Source: Actinoplanes sandaracinus
GTDB taxonomy: Bacteria; Actinomycetota; Actinomycetes; Mycobacteriales; Micromonosporaceae
DNA: 64,000 nt
Reading direction: 5' to 3'
Assembly (NCBI RefSeq): GCF_030009775.1
Contig: NZ_JASCTH010000040.1
Span: forward strand, 32,356-96,355
Within the stretch, counting starts at the first letter, position 1, and every line of letters starts with the position of its first letter. Below are positions 52,740 to 62,382 of this stretch, one piece after another. The notes under the pieces were generated by a model. The model had not been told where the DNA came from and did not search any database. It saw nothing but the letters and a program-made list of their open reading frames with translations. The position numbers and the translations under genes are program-made.

Positions 52740-53576
52740 TCAGGCGAAGACGTCCAGGAGCGTACTGATCCGCAACCGCAGCGCCGGCGAGTGCGCGCCG
52801 GCGACAACCACGCCGACCAGATCACCGTCGACCGCCAGGCGGATGTCGAGCGATTCAAAGACCCCGACCATGGCGTACGAATACCACCCGTCTTCGTCTT
52901 CGCGGGTCTCCATCGCCCGTGCCACCACGTCACGGGCGCTGTCGGCCGGGCGGTGCAGGGCGTACTCGGACAGCAGATCGAGGAAGCCGCCCAGGTGCGA
53001 CAGCCGGATCCGCCCGTCGATCTCCGTCGCCTCCTTCTCCGGCCCTGTCTGCTCGTCGTCGTCATGGCCCGGCTCCAGGCCACCACTCACGGCGTGCTTG
53101 TCGTCGTACCCGACACGTGTGGCCGCCCACAGATCGAGGTTGCGGACCGCGCGCGCGGGATCGTAGGCGGCGGTCGGCAACTGCGGGACCCGCTTGCGGC
53201 CTGTCTGGTCGAGGCGGTACGGGACGTCGAACGCGGCCCGCCACTGCTCGACGGCCGGCGCGAAACGCTCCTGCGTCGCGGGGCCGCTGAGGTCGAGGTG
53301 CCGGCCGATGTCCGCCCAGGAGGTGCCGCGTTCCCGTTCGTAGATCACCGCGCTGGTGACCAGCCGATCCGCGTGACCGGCCAGCGCGGCCGCCTCACTG
53401 ACCCGGCCGCCGGCGCCGCAGAACGCGTCGTAGCGGGTGACCGCCAGACTTCCCGCGGCATCGGACAGGCCACTGGCCTGGTGGGAGAGCACCAGCCGGG
53501 CGAGGGCGCGGCGAGAGTACGGGGAGCGGTCATCGTCGTACGGCGTCCTGGCGGTCACCGACCGAGCGTCGCACAC
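52740..53576 (-). CDS. hypothetical protein, 278 aa
   Basis: A 278-residue soluble protein. The first half contains an HTH-like segment (YERERGTSWADIGRHLDLSGPATQERFAPAVEQW), found in a number of actinomycete proteins of unknown function that also start SRRALARLVLSHQASGL. The second half has GFLDLLSEYALHRPADSARDVVARAMETREDEDGW and ends with LRLRISTLLDVFA. May be a regulator; no ligand site is recognised. Alone in its orientation, between PadR debris and a hydrolase. Confidence 0.7.
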   Translation of the reverse strand: MCDARSVTARTPYDDDRSPYSRRALARLVLSHQASGLSDAAGSLAVTRYDAFCGAGGRVSEAAALAGHADRLVTSAVIYERERGTSWADIGRHLDLSGPATQERFAPAVEQWRAAFDVPYRLDQTGRKRVPQLPTAAYDPARAVRNLDLWAATRVGYDDKHAVSGGLEPGHDDDEQTGPEKEATEIDGRIRLSHLGGFLDLLSEYALHRPADSARDVVARAMETREDEDGWYSYAMVGVFESLDIRLAVDGDLVGVVVAGAHSPALRLRISTLLDVFA

Positions 53577-53616
53577 CGACGCAGCCGACCCGCGAAGGCA
53601 GGACCAGACAGCATGG

Positions 53617-54501
53617 TCACCCGAACACCGGCCCGCCAGATCCCCCGCGGGTCTGTCTCTTCACCGCGGCACGCAGCGCCGCGGTGAAGAGGTCTGGTGC
53701 TTCCAGCCATGGAAAATGCCCCGCGTTCGGGATGATGACGACCTCACAGTCGAGGCGTGCTCCGAGACGTCGCAGGGCATCGGCAGGGCGGCTGTCACCG
53801 GCGCCGCCGATCATCAGCGCGCCGGGCGGTAGGCACTCGCGAAGCTCGTCCACCCGTGATTCCAGGGGGTCGGCCTTCGTCGCGGCGTTGAGCCGGCTGT
53901 TCATCGCGTAGTTGACGGGCCGCAGCGCGCGGGCCGACGCCCGCGCCCAGTCCCATGCCCGATCCCGGTCGGCGTGGTCGGTGAACCACGACAGCGTGAG
54001 GTACTCGATCTCCTCAGCGTCGGTGCGTGCTCTCGTCGCATCGAGCTCATCGAGTCGGGCCTGCTGCTGGTCGGTGCGCCGGGCTCGCTGTGCTGCCCGG
54101 TCGGCTTCCCGCCACGGCTCCAGGAAGGGCCCGGCGATCTGAATCAGTCCGGCCACGCGCTCGGGGTGGGCCAGCAAGAAGTAGGAGGCCAGATCGGTCC
54201 CGAACGAATGCCCCACCAGAACGACCCGGTCGTGTCCCCACGCGTCCAGCAACAGCGCCAGGTCGTGGACGTGGCGGGCGATCGTGTGTTCCCCCTCCCA
54301 GCGGGACCCGCCGGTGCCGCGCTGGTCGTAGCGATGGATCAGGCAGAGGTCGGTGATGGTGTCGGCGACCGGAGCCAGATAGTCGGGTACTCCCGGACCG
54401 CCGTGCACCATGACCACGGGAAACGTCTGCGGGCTCGCCGAGCCTGTGGTCCAGGTGCGCAGCCGCGCACCGTCGTCCGACTCGGTCACGCCCACGGTCA
54501 C
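53617..54501 (-). CDS. alpha/beta hydrolase, proline iminopeptidase-like
   Basis: A 294-residue alpha/beta hydrolase. The oxyanion motif is VVMVHGGPGVPDY, then HRYDQRGTGGS (both typical of S33 proline iminopeptidases), nucleophile elbow GHSFGTD with serine, and a C-terminal AGHFPW histidine. A lid region with RAWDWARAS follows. It probably cleaves a small peptide or ester. Start GTG 54499-54501; further in-frame GTG codons at +2 and +4 are possible. Monocistronic. Confidence 0.87.
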   Translation of the reverse strand: MTVGVTESDDGARLRTWTTGSASPQTFPVVMVHGGPGVPDYLAPVADTITDLCLIHRYDQRGTGGSRWEGEHTIARHVHDLALLLDAWGHDRVVLVGHSFGTDLASYFLLAHPERVAGLIQIAGPFLEPWREADRAAQRARRTDQQQARLDELDATRARTDAEEIEYLTLSWFTDHADRDRAWDWARASARALRPVNYAMNSRLNAATKADPLESRVDELRECLPPGALMIGGAGDSRPADALRRLGARLDCEVVIIPNAGHFPWLEAPDLFTAALRAAVKRQTRGGSGGPVFG

Positions 54502-54626
54502 GAAAGTGAACGTAACGTGGTCGCCCCGAAAAGGCCTGTCCGTAGTTTCCCGACCGCGCCGCAGACGTCGGGCTTCGCCCGATCGCCGCAATTTCCGCAT
54601 CAACGACGCCCGCGGACGGGTCTGCC

Positions 54627-55259
54627 TCAGGTGAGCGCGGCCACCACGTCGAGGACGCGGGCGATGCGCGTACGTACGACGGCGTTGCCCGGTGTGGCGG
54701 CGAGGAGATCACGTAAGCCGTCGACGAGCGGCGCCTGATCGGTGATGCCGAGCATCGCGGCCATCCCAGCTGCGGCGGAATGCTCACCGCGGGCGATGAA
54801 CTTCGCGGTCAGCGGCAGCATCGCCAGGGCGAATGTTGCCGGGTCGGTAGCGGTTCCCGGGCCACGGCCGTGATGATCCAGCGATTCGAAGAGCGTGCGG
54901 CAGCCGGTGTTGCCGTGCCCGGACAGCAGCCGTGCGTCTCGGGGTGCGGGCAGGGAGGCAGGCCAGCTGTACCAGTCGACCCACAGAGGTAACGGGCCGA
55001 TGTCGTACATCGCTCCGACGTATCGGCCGCCGGCCGGGCCGTTGCGTGGCACCTCCAACGTCAGGATGGCGTCGCCCAGCGGCAGGTCGCCGGCAACCAC
55101 GAGCAAGTCGACGTCGCTCCACGAGTCACCCTCGCCCCGGCCCAGTGAACCGGCGAGCCAGACCGCTTCCGCACGCAGACCGGCCACGGTCTGCCCCAGC
55201 CATCCCTCGCGGGCCGGCGGCATCGCCGCGACCAGGTCTTGAGCCTCCTGCCGCCGCAT
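54627..55259 (-). CDS. nucleotidyltransferase-domain protein
   Basis: A 210-residue protein with the minimal nucleotidyltransferase motif GSLGRGEGDSWSDVDLLVV (G-S then D-x-D), as in kanamycin-type or MNT-like transferases. DIGPLPLWVDWYSWP carries a probable third acid. The C-terminal half is helical (ALAMLPLTAKFIARGEHSAAAGMAAMLG). It may modify a small molecule or belong to a toxin-antitoxin type enzyme, but no HEPN partner is near. Start ATG 55259. Confidence 0.8.
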   Translation of the reverse strand: MRRQEAQDLVAAMPPAREGWLGQTVAGLRAEAVWLAGSLGRGEGDSWSDVDLLVVAGDLPLGDAILTLEVPRNGPAGGRYVGAMYDIGPLPLWVDWYSWPASLPAPRDARLLSGHGNTGCRTLFESLDHHGRGPGTATDPATFALAMLPLTAKFIARGEHSAAAGMAAMLGITDQAPLVDGLRDLLAATPGNAVVRTRIARVLDVVAALT

Positions 55260-55404
55260 GCGCGGAGCCTAGATCGCGACGTCCGGCCGTGTCACGGCGA
55301 TTTCCGGAGGCAGGGGTACGGCCGTGGGGGACCACCGGCAGTGGATCCGGCGCTGAGCCTCTGCCCCCTGTTGATGTTCATGGATGTGCCCTACGTTGAC
55401 GGTC

Positions 55405-55506
55405 GTGCCGACCAGATTCTTGACAGACGAGCAGGTCACGACGTCCGGCCGGTTCGCCTCTACGAGCGAAGTCGTGCGTCCCACGGCGCACGGTTCGGTA
55501 GCGTGA
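55405..55506 (+). pseudogene. N-terminal remnant of another Tn3-family transposase
   Basis: GTG 55405 opens VPTRFLTDEQVTTSGRFASTSE, which resembles the start of Tn3-type transposases (xFLTDEQxxxYGRFxGxPS), then falls into a stop after 33 codons. It differs from the N-terminus of the resident TnpA, so it comes from a second element. Confidence 0.5.
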
Positions 55507-55537
55507 TCGCCTGCAATCGCTCGGACACTGAGGATCA

Positions 55538-56304
55538 TTGGTGAGGCAGGACAAGAAGTGGAGTACGGCCCGATCAGTCGCGGGAACGCCCGGTGACTTT
55601 GCTGTTGTGTCTCATCTCGTCGTCTCCGGGACCCAGGCAGAGATAGGTCTCGGCCTTGCTCGTGCGTACGGGTCTGCGCCGCGCCGGATCATGCCGACGC
55701 TGGGACGTGCCCGGCAACGGTGGTTCGAGGCCAACTGGCCGGAACACCACGAGCGGTGCCAGGGCATGGCCGCCGCGTTCGGTGTCACCGCCGGTGATCC
55801 TTCGCTGTGTGTCGACGAACCCAACGGCTTTCCGCTACCAGGTGGGTGCTCAGCCGTGTGGTCTCCGCCGAGCGCCACCGCCTCGGCCAGGGTCGTGCGC
55901 AACTTCGATATCCACGCGTCCGTCATCGACACGGCCCCTACGAGCCGCACTGGCCAGCGACTCCCCGCCCTGGCGCGGCCCCATGTGGTCGAGATGCGCC
56001 CGGACAGAGGCCTGTCGTCAGTGGCGATAACGGGGAACAACCTGAGCGGCTGTCTGGAAGGCATCAACATCACCTGCTCTCGCAGCAGCTCGCTCATGGC
56101 GACGCCAATGCCACACGACTGCACGCGGCGCTTGACTCGGTGAGGGCCGAGACCATGGACGCCTCCGGATCCAGCACGCCTACCGCCGTCACCTTGTGGC
56201 GTACCGAGTACGACCCAGCAAGATCGATGATGACCGTTCGCCTCCTACTGGGTACAGAAGACGGCGGACGCTACAGCACGCCGCTGTCCATAGGTTTGCG
56301 ATAG
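55538..56304 (+). pseudogene. C45-family acyltransferase-like gene with frameshift
   Basis: Frame one encodes VVSHLVVSGTQAEIGLGLARAYG, the catalytic-cysteine block GGCSAVWSPP...RVVRNFDIHASVID, and VEMRPDRGLSSVAITGNNLSGCLEGIN. Near 56065 coding potential moves to another frame giving HHLLSQQLAHGDANATRLHAALDSVRAE and YDPARSMMTVRLLLGTEDGGRYSTPL. These pieces resemble acyl-coenzyme A:6-aminopenicillanate acyltransferase-type (C45) proteins, but the middle is too short, so there is also a deletion. Confidence 0.6.
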
Positions 56305-56357
56305 CGAACCGCCGGCGAAATCGTCATGGATGGCCCGCCAGGCCAGGCGTTCCCACG

Positions 56358-57131
56358 TCAAGGGCGGACGCGCCGGAGCCAGGGGCGATGGTCGATGAGG
56401 CCGGGCGGCTGCTCGGCAAGCCAGGTGTCCAGCTCCGGGTGCCCGTTCACCGTGGCGGCCACGACGACGACCTCGCCCCGGCCGTTGACGTGGTCGCCGA
56501 CGAGCAGCAGCCGCCACCGGTCGAAGCGGTCGTTGAGGGTGTCGGTGGCGAACCGGTACTGCTCGGCGGTCCACCGGCTGGCGTGGACGTGCAGATGGCC
56601 GCCGTAGACCGGGCGGAGGTGCCGTTCGACCCGAGCGGGCGCGGTGGCGGCGACGACAAGCACCCGGCCACGGCGGCGGGTGCGCAGCACCTTCCGGCTG
56701 ACGATGACCCCGCTGCCGATCAGATCCTGTTCGACGGCCGTGCGGGGCTCCGGGTTCGGTGGCTCGTCGGGTGGCGGCGGCACGTCGGCCTCGAGCACGG
56801 TGCTCGGAGCGGGCGTCCAGAAGTCGGTGAGGACGGACAGTGTGGCGTACCGCTCGACGTGTGCCGTGCCGTCCGGCGTGAGCACGGCGGTCAGGTCGAC
56901 CCACGCCTGCACATGGGCGGCGTCGCTCCGCGCGCCGGGCAGCGTCGCCACGTCGGTGGCGTCGATGCCGGCGAGCGGGAGGCTGTGCCCGGATCGGGGC
57001 GCTATCGCACCGGTCGCGGAGGTGGTGAGCTGGTCGTGCCGCTCGCGGGGCTCGACGGTGACCAACCCGGCCGGGCCGGCGAGGAGCCGGCCGCTGACCG
57101 TGATGCGGCTGGTCCCACTCTCGATGGTCAT
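56358..57131 (-). CDS. hypothetical protein, 257 aa
   Basis: A 257-residue protein, not recognised. The N-terminal half looks beta-rich (TVSGRLLAGPAGLVTVEPRERHDQL; VDLTAVLTPDGTAHVERYATLSVLTDFW), a proline linker (LEADVPPPPDEPPNPEP) follows, then an alpha/beta region with HLHVHASRWTAEQYRFATDTLNDRFDRWRLLLVGDHVNGRGEVVVVAATV. ATG 57131 overlaps the stop of the upstream fragment by 4 bp. It may be the surviving partner of a decayed hydrolase operon. Confidence 0.65.
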   Translation of the reverse strand: MTIESGTSRITVSGRLLAGPAGLVTVEPRERHDQLTTSATGAIAPRSGHSLPLAGIDATDVATLPGARSDAAHVQAWVDLTAVLTPDGTAHVERYATLSVLTDFWTPAPSTVLEADVPPPPDEPPNPEPRTAVEQDLIGSGVIVSRKVLRTRRRGRVLVVAATAPARVERHLRPVYGGHLHVHASRWTAEQYRFATDTLNDRFDRWRLLLVGDHVNGRGEVVVVAATVNGHPELDTWLAEQPPGLIDHRPWLRRVRP

Positions 57132-57470
57132 GACGGCGACCTCGATTCTCGGTTGCTCGCGGCCGGTTGGACCCGCATGCTGGTGGTGAGTGCGGTGCGC
57201 AGCCAGGCTAGCGCCCGGCGGGCGGCGTCCTCGGCGGTCGGCTTCGCCCAGGCCGGGCCCGCGGCGTCGAAGAACGCCGGTCCCACCTTGCCGTACTGCG
57301 CCATCTCGTACGGCACGCCGACCACGGCCAGGGCGATGAGTGCGCGTGGGGGTCACGACCATTTGGCCGGTGACGGCTTGCAGGGCCAGCACCGCCACGT
57401 TACGGCCGCGGGAGAAGCCGAGCGCTCACCGAGGGCGTGATCCGTAGCGCGCTCAGCAGCCAGTCCAGCT
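57128..57470 (-). pseudogene. alpha/beta hydrolase fragment with frameshifts
   Basis: Pieces in three frames: PQLDWLLSALRITPS, then GFSRGRNVAVLALQAVTGQM with a serine elbow GFSRG, then GVPYEMAQYGKVGPAFFDAAGPAWAKPTAEDAARRALAWLRTAL. The order fits a dienelactone-hydrolase-like enzyme that has lost its N-terminus and suffered at least two indels. Confidence 0.5.
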
Positions 57471-57527
57471 GCGGCACGAGGGCGCCCGTGTAGATCAGAG
57501 AACTCGCGGGTTGTTTGTCAATCCCCG

Positions 57528-58694
57528 TCACCGTAGCTTTCGGAAGAACGTCCGGACGTCGTCGACCAGCAGGTCGGGCTCCTCCATGGCGAGGAAGTGC
57601 CCGCCCTTGTCGAGTTCGGTCCAGTGCACGATGTGGTGGTCACGCTCGGCCCACGGCCGGATCGTGTCGTCGTGACTGGACACGAGGACGCCGGTGGGCA
57701 CGGTCCCGCGCTGGCCAGCGATCCCGTCCTGCTCGCCGGCCAGCGCGCTCGCGCAGATCTCCTCGTAGTAGATCTGCGCGGCGGAGGCGGCGGTGCCGGT
57801 CAGCCAGTAGATCGACACGTCGGTGAGGATGCGGTCGCGGTCGATGCTGTCCTCCGGCAGTCCCTCCTCCGGATGGGTGTGCTCCTTGAACTTCTCCACG
57901 ATCCAGGCGAGTTGGCCGACCGGGGAGTCGGTCAGGGCGTACCCGATGGTCTGTGGGCGTTTGCTGTTGCAGTGGAAGTAGCCGTCGTTGGCGTTCTGCA
58001 TGCGCTGCCAGCGTCGGTGGTCGGCCTCGCTGAGGCCGTCCATCTCCCCGTCGGCCCCGGCCGGGAGGGTGACCATCGCGGTGACGTGGACACCGATGAC
58101 CCGCTCCGGGTCCAGTCTGCCCACTCGGGGGCCGATCCACGCGCCCCAGTCGTAGCCCTGTACGCCGTACCGGTCGTACCCGAGCCGGGCCATCAGCGCC
58201 GCGAGGATCCCGGCCATCCGGGCCGGGTTCATCCCCGGCCCGGCCAGTGGGGTGGAGAACCCGAATCCCGGCAGCGACGGGATCACCAGATGGAAGGCGT
58301 CGGCGGGGTCGCCGCCGTGGCTACGGGGATCGGACAGCGGCCCGATGACGTCGAGGAAGTCCACCACTGCACCGGGCCAGCCGTGCAACAGGATCAGCGG
58401 TGTGGCCCCCGGTTCGGACGAGGGCACGTGCAGGAAGTGCAGGTTCTGCCCGTCGATGGTGGTCAGGTGCTGCGGGTACTGGTTGAGGGCCGCCTCCTGG
58501 GCCCGCCAGTCGTAGCCGGTGCGCCAGTAGTCAGCGACCTCCTTCAGGTACCCGACGGGAACTCCGCGGCTCCAACCGACCCCGGGCAGCTCTTGCGGCC
58601 ACCGGGTGTTGGCCAGCCGGGTCTTCAGGTCGTCGAGCTGCGCCTGCGGGATCTCGATACGGAACGGGCGGAGGCTTGGATGGCTGTTCGTCAT
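57528..58694 (-). CDS. EHN-type epoxide hydrolase
   Basis: A 388-residue epoxide hydrolase with the N-terminal EHN domain (RPFRIEIPQAQLDDLKTRLANTRWPQELPGVGWSRGVPVGYLKEVADYW), then an alpha/beta hydrolase core: LILLHGWPGAVVDF, nucleophile aspartate in VQGYDWGAWIGPRVG, and GGHFLAMEEPDLL with the catalytic histidine. The cap has tyrosines (IGYALTDSP). It opens epoxides to diols on host or xenobiotic lipids. ATG 58694 chosen over three extra residues. Confidence 0.92.
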   Translation of the reverse strand: MTNSHPSLRPFRIEIPQAQLDDLKTRLANTRWPQELPGVGWSRGVPVGYLKEVADYWRTGYDWRAQEAALNQYPQHLTTIDGQNLHFLHVPSSEPGATPLILLHGWPGAVVDFLDVIGPLSDPRSHGGDPADAFHLVIPSLPGFGFSTPLAGPGMNPARMAGILAALMARLGYDRYGVQGYDWGAWIGPRVGRLDPERVIGVHVTAMVTLPAGADGEMDGLSEADHRRWQRMQNANDGYFHCNSKRPQTIGYALTDSPVGQLAWIVEKFKEHTHPEEGLPEDSIDRDRILTDVSIYWLTGTAASAAQIYYEEICASALAGEQDGIAGQRGTVPTGVLVSSHDDTIRPWAERDHHIVHWTELDKGGHFLAMEEPDLLVDDVRTFFRKLR

Positions 58695-58704
58695 GCAGGG
58701 CACG

Positions 58705-58878
58705 CTAGGGCTCGATCAGGACACTTCCTGACCTGATGGCCGTCGTGGCCGCCGCCTGCACCTCCTCCCTCATCGCCGACGGCCTGGGCAGGGTGGCGCG
58801 CGCGTAGAGGGTGTGAGCCTCGGGACCGAACACGGCGCCGACCGGCGGCGGCGCGCACCCGGAGACAAGGGTGTGCAT
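58705..58878 (-). CDS. short ORF of unknown nature upstream of the epoxide hydrolase
   Basis: 58 codons from ATG 58878 (HTLVSGCAPPPVGAVFGPEAH...PSAMREEVQAAATTAIRSGS) with coding-like third positions, ending 10 bp before the EHN gene start. It could be a small gene in the same transcript or the tail of a lost one. No family recognised. Confidence 0.35.
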   Translation of the reverse strand: MHTLVSGCAPPPVGAVFGPEAHTLYARATLPRPSAMREEVQAAATTAIRSGSVLIEP

Positions 58879-59597
58879 CTCCAGCTGACCGCACTGGAGA
58901 TGCTGAGGGTGTCCGAGTCGGTACTTGAGCCCAGACCGAAGCGGCGACACGGGCCTAGGTGAAAGGCCTAGAGAGACAATCGATGGCGGTCGACCAACAT
59001 ATCCGGCCACTCGTGGGCTCTCTCCGCGACACCGGTCAACCTGGCATCCTCGCCACGCAGGCTGTCTGCTGCGGTATCCCGTGAGGACCGGTAATTGCCC
59101 CACGCGTAGAAACGACCGGCCGTAGCCGCGCTCAGCCGCGCATGGAAAGCGCTGTTCTGTCCTTGGTGCATGTGCCCTCCCCCGATGGCAGGTGACCGAT
59201 GCCGGGGTTCTGCCCCGACAAGGCCACCGGTGGTGCTCATTGCGCTGCCAGCAGAAAGCGCGCCTCCCCTTCCAGCAATTCCCACAAGCAGCGACGTCGA
59301 TCTTCATCATTGAGACCCGACGTTCGGCTCGCAGCCCCTTTAGCCTCAGATCAGCGGTACAGCACCGAATCATGTGGAGTTGACCTGCTACGACGTCATC
59401 GGTGTGACGGTCAGCACGGCACCGTCGCGCAGCGGGTCCGGCCGACGGGCGTATTGCCCGTGAGGCAGGCCGCAACCGTACGTACGCCTACCCGTGTGGG
59501 CTTATCTCCCTGACTACCACGGCCGCCAGCAACCCGCGCATCTCAGGATCGGGAGGCGTGCGAGCAATCCTCGGGACGCTGGAGCGCGTGGACTTGT
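58879..59597. other. non-coding stretch, 0.7 kb
   Basis: Separates the epoxide hydrolase transcript from the end of the large LuxR regulator (minus strand). Frames on both strands are open but low in coding bias. GGCCTAG occurs twice with 6 bp between (58952-58971). Nothing else seen. Confidence 0.4.
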
Positions 59598-62078
59598 TCA
59601 GGTGGCGGTTCTCTGCGCCTCGGCAAGTCGGCGGGCGATGTGCCGGCGCGTCTTGATGTTGAGTTTTCGCAGGATGTTGCTGATCCGGTTCTTTACCGTC
59701 TCTTCGCCAACGCCCGTCCTCGCGGCGATGTCCGCGTTGGTGAGCTGTTCGGCGGCCAGTTGCGCCGTCTCCAGTTCCTTCGCGGTCAGGCCGAACAGGC
59801 CCGCCCCCGCGGTTGCCTGCATGCTGACATGCGAGGACGTCGACGGCACGGCCGGGACCGCGCTGGTTTGCATGCTGACACCCGTGGAGGCGGACCAGCG
59901 TGGTGTCGATTCGCCAAGGGCTACGGGGATGGCGTCGAGGTATCCCCGCACGCCGGCCTCGTACGGCCCGGCGAACTCCGCAGCCGTCAGGTGGCGCAGG
60001 ATGTGGGCCCTGGCCTCTACCCGGCCGGCATCCAATGGTGGGAGTCCGTTGAGGTCGACGCCCATCGCGGTCCGCAACGCACTAGCGGCGCCCAGCAACC
60101 ATGCCGCGAGTCCGGCGGCGGCTCGAGGGTTGTCGTTGGTATCGAGCATCAGGGCGACGATCTCGGCGTACAACTGGACAGACCAGGTGATCCCCCACCG
60201 GTCGTGCAACTCGGCTTCCAGCCGCAGGCACGGCAGCATGAACTCGCAGGCCTGCTCGTACTCCCCAGCACGGCGGGCCGCCAGCGCGCTGCTCCACAGC
60301 GCCCAGGCGATCGACCACGGGCCCTGAGACTCTTCTGCTTCCCGCAGGTAGTCCGCCGCGGTCGCCATGGCAGCCTCCGGCACGTCGGCGAACGCCTGGC
60401 TCATGGTCAACATCATCTTCACCATGTGCCGACCGCCCGCCGTCGCGTCGTTCGCGGGGGTGGTCAGGAGCACGCCGCTAAGCAGCCCGATGGCCTCTCG
60501 GCTACCGTCTCGCAAAGCCTTGATCGCGCCCAAGGGGTATAGCAGGTCCGCCGGGACGGGGAGTCCCCTCCGGATCATCTGGTTTTTCGCGAACTCGGCC
60601 ATCGTGTGGGCTTCGTCGGCGCGGCCTTGCGTGACGACCACCCATCCCAGCGCGGCGGCCACGGTGGCCAGCATCTCGGCCTCTCGATCGGTCTCCTGGT
60701 CCGGGCCGAAGGCGGCGATCACGCGACGCAGGACCTGTGCCACCATTTCGAGCACGCCGTGGAAGTGCGGGGTGCGCGTTCTCACCAGGTCGAAGGCGAT
60801 CTTCCCGGCGGCGATGACGTTGCCGTCGTCGAGGCAGTGGTCGATCGCGGCGAGGATGTCGTCGAGCTGCCGGCGAACGTCTCGCAGGATGTCGATCTCG
60901 TGGGGGCCGTACCAGCCGTCGGCGGCCTGCGCGGTGAAGTCCGCGAAATGTTCTCGGTGCAGGGCGCGGACCTCAGCGACGCCGTCCGAGCCCAGCCGGC
61001 GGAGACCGAATTCGCGGAGGCTGTCCATCATCCGCCACTGCGTGACACCAGCGCTGGAGTCGGGACGGATGATCGACTTGTCGACCAACTCGGCGATCAG
61101 CGCTCTGAGCGGCATGGCGCTGTGACCGGTGACAGCGGCGGCGGCAGCCAGATCGAAGCCATGCCGAAACACCGCTAGACGCTGCCATGCCTGCTGCCCG
61201 TTCTTCGAGCAATGTTCGTAGCTGAACGCGACGACCCTTTCCAGGCCGGAGTGTTCCGAAGCCTTACTGGAGGGCTGCGAAGCATCGCCGGCCTCCAGGT
61301 CGGGCCGGGCCAGCACACCGAAGAGGTCCTTCTCCAGCTCTTTGATCAACTCCTCGACGGACAGGACCCGAGGCACCCACTGGGCAGCCAGGTGGACTGC
61401 AAGGGGAAGACCTTCCAACATCTTGCACAGTTGGGTGACCGCGGCCTTGTTACCCAGCGCGCCGGCGCCGGCATCGGATTGCTTCACCAAGGCGGTGAAG
61501 AGGGCCACCGTGTCGTCTTGTCCCAATGGCGGCACCGGTAGAACATGTTCGGCATCGTGTCGGAACCTTTGCCGCGACGTCGCGATGATCCGCAGCTCGG
61601 GGTTCCCCGCCAGAAGGTTGTCCAGGACCGGCCGGAGCTCGGTGATGATGTCGTCGCAGCGGTCGAACACCAGCAGGAACTGCTTAGGTTTCCTGCCGTT
61701 GACCTCGGGAAGACCGTCGAGGTAGGCGCGCACCACGTCCGGGGTGATCTTGCCGTTGTAGCGAAGGCCTACGGCATCGGCCAACAGCGAGTAGAGGTGC
61801 CCGGCGAATACCTTTGATTCGCTGGTCAGCGCTCCGAGGTTGATGATCCACGCCGCCCGGCCCTCGCTCTGCGCATGGTCTGCGCTGCGGGCGTCGGGGA
61901 TCCGCTGCCAGGAGTGCGCGATCTGGGTGGCGAGGCTCGTCTTTCCGATACCGCCGGCGCCGTGCAAAGTCAGCCAGCGGACATTGTCCTGGAGCATCTG
62001 CAGGGCGGTGGCCACCAACTCGTCACGGCCGATAAAGGTCCCGAGACCAGAAAGAATCTCATGATCCAGCGTGGTCAC
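59598..62078 (-). CDS. NB-ARC/AAA ATPase with LuxR HTH
   Basis: An 826-residue STAND-type regulator. P-loop LHGAGGIGKTSLATQIAH near residue 50, Walker B region LLVFDRCDDI, GLPLAVHLAAQW (the NB-ARC GxP block), then a helical repeat domain, and a C-terminal LuxR HTH (LTAKELETAQLAAEQLTNADIAARTGVGEETVKNRISNIL) in the last 65 residues. Start GTG 62076-62078 lies just before the first domain; the frame continuing to 62177 crosses the palindrome array. It is divergent from the methyltransferase and likely controls it and itself through that array. Confidence 0.87.
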   Translation of the reverse strand: MTTLDHEILSGLGTFIGRDELVATALQMLQDNVRWLTLHGAGGIGKTSLATQIAHSWQRIPDARSADHAQSEGRAAWIINLGALTSESKVFAGHLYSLLADAVGLRYNGKITPDVVRAYLDGLPEVNGRKPKQFLLVFDRCDDIITELRPVLDNLLAGNPELRIIATSRQRFRHDAEHVLPVPPLGQDDTVALFTALVKQSDAGAGALGNKAAVTQLCKMLEGLPLAVHLAAQWVPRVLSVEELIKELEKDLFGVLARPDLEAGDASQPSSKASEHSGLERVVAFSYEHCSKNGQQAWQRLAVFRHGFDLAAAAAVTGHSAMPLRALIAELVDKSIIRPDSSAGVTQWRMMDSLREFGLRRLGSDGVAEVRALHREHFADFTAQAADGWYGPHEIDILRDVRRQLDDILAAIDHCLDDGNVIAAGKIAFDLVRTRTPHFHGVLEMVAQVLRRVIAAFGPDQETDREAEMLATVAAALGWVVVTQGRADEAHTMAEFAKNQMIRRGLPVPADLLYPLGAIKALRDGSREAIGLLSGVLLTTPANDATAGGRHMVKMMLTMSQAFADVPEAAMATAADYLREAEESQGPWSIAWALWSSALAARRAGEYEQACEFMLPCLRLEAELHDRWGITWSVQLYAEIVALMLDTNDNPRAAAGLAAWLLGAASALRTAMGVDLNGLPPLDAGRVEARAHILRHLTAAEFAGPYEAGVRGYLDAIPVALGESTPRWSASTGVSMQTSAVPAVPSTSSHVSMQATAGAGLFGLTAKELETAQLAAEQLTNADIAARTGVGEETVKNRISNILRKLNIKTRRHIARRLAEAQRTAT

Positions 62079-62088
62079 CGGCGCAGCG

Positions 62089-62201
62089 TACCCGGTTCGG
62101 GGGTATCCGCGACACCGTCGACCCCCGTTGCGGGGGTACGAGGGAAGGCTGCTTACCCGTTTCGGGGGTAGCGACAAGCGATCAAATACCCGGCGCGGGT
62201 G
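62089..62201. promoter_or_regulatory. array of four palindromes, 32-bp period
   Basis: TACCCGGTTCGGGGGTA (62089-62105), ACCCCCGTTGCGGGGGT (62121-62137), TACCCGTTTCGGGGGTA (62154-62170) and a weaker TACCCGGCGCGGGTG (62187-62201). Centres are 32 to 33 bp apart, three helical turns, so all face one side of the DNA. They lie between the LuxR gene start (62078) and the methyltransferase (62383), within the divergent promoter region. Confidence 0.72.
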
Positions 62202-62382
62202 ATGCGCATGCCCTTCGATGTCCGGAAGAATCCTGATCTAGGCAGCGCGCCGGTACGGAAACGTTCCGGTGGCGCTGCCGCACGCCGAGGCCAGCAACGG
62301 GGGTGTGGCCCCGGCGGAGTTCCGCTGCGGGGTGCAGGTCGCCAGCCGACCTGCCCCGCAGGATCGATCACAGGAAGGTCTC

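Noticed and set aside
58691..58894. 67-codon minus-strand frame overlapping the epoxide hydrolase start
   Set aside because: Arg/Gly-rich with no coding bias; the neighbouring 58-codon frame is better but still unassigned.
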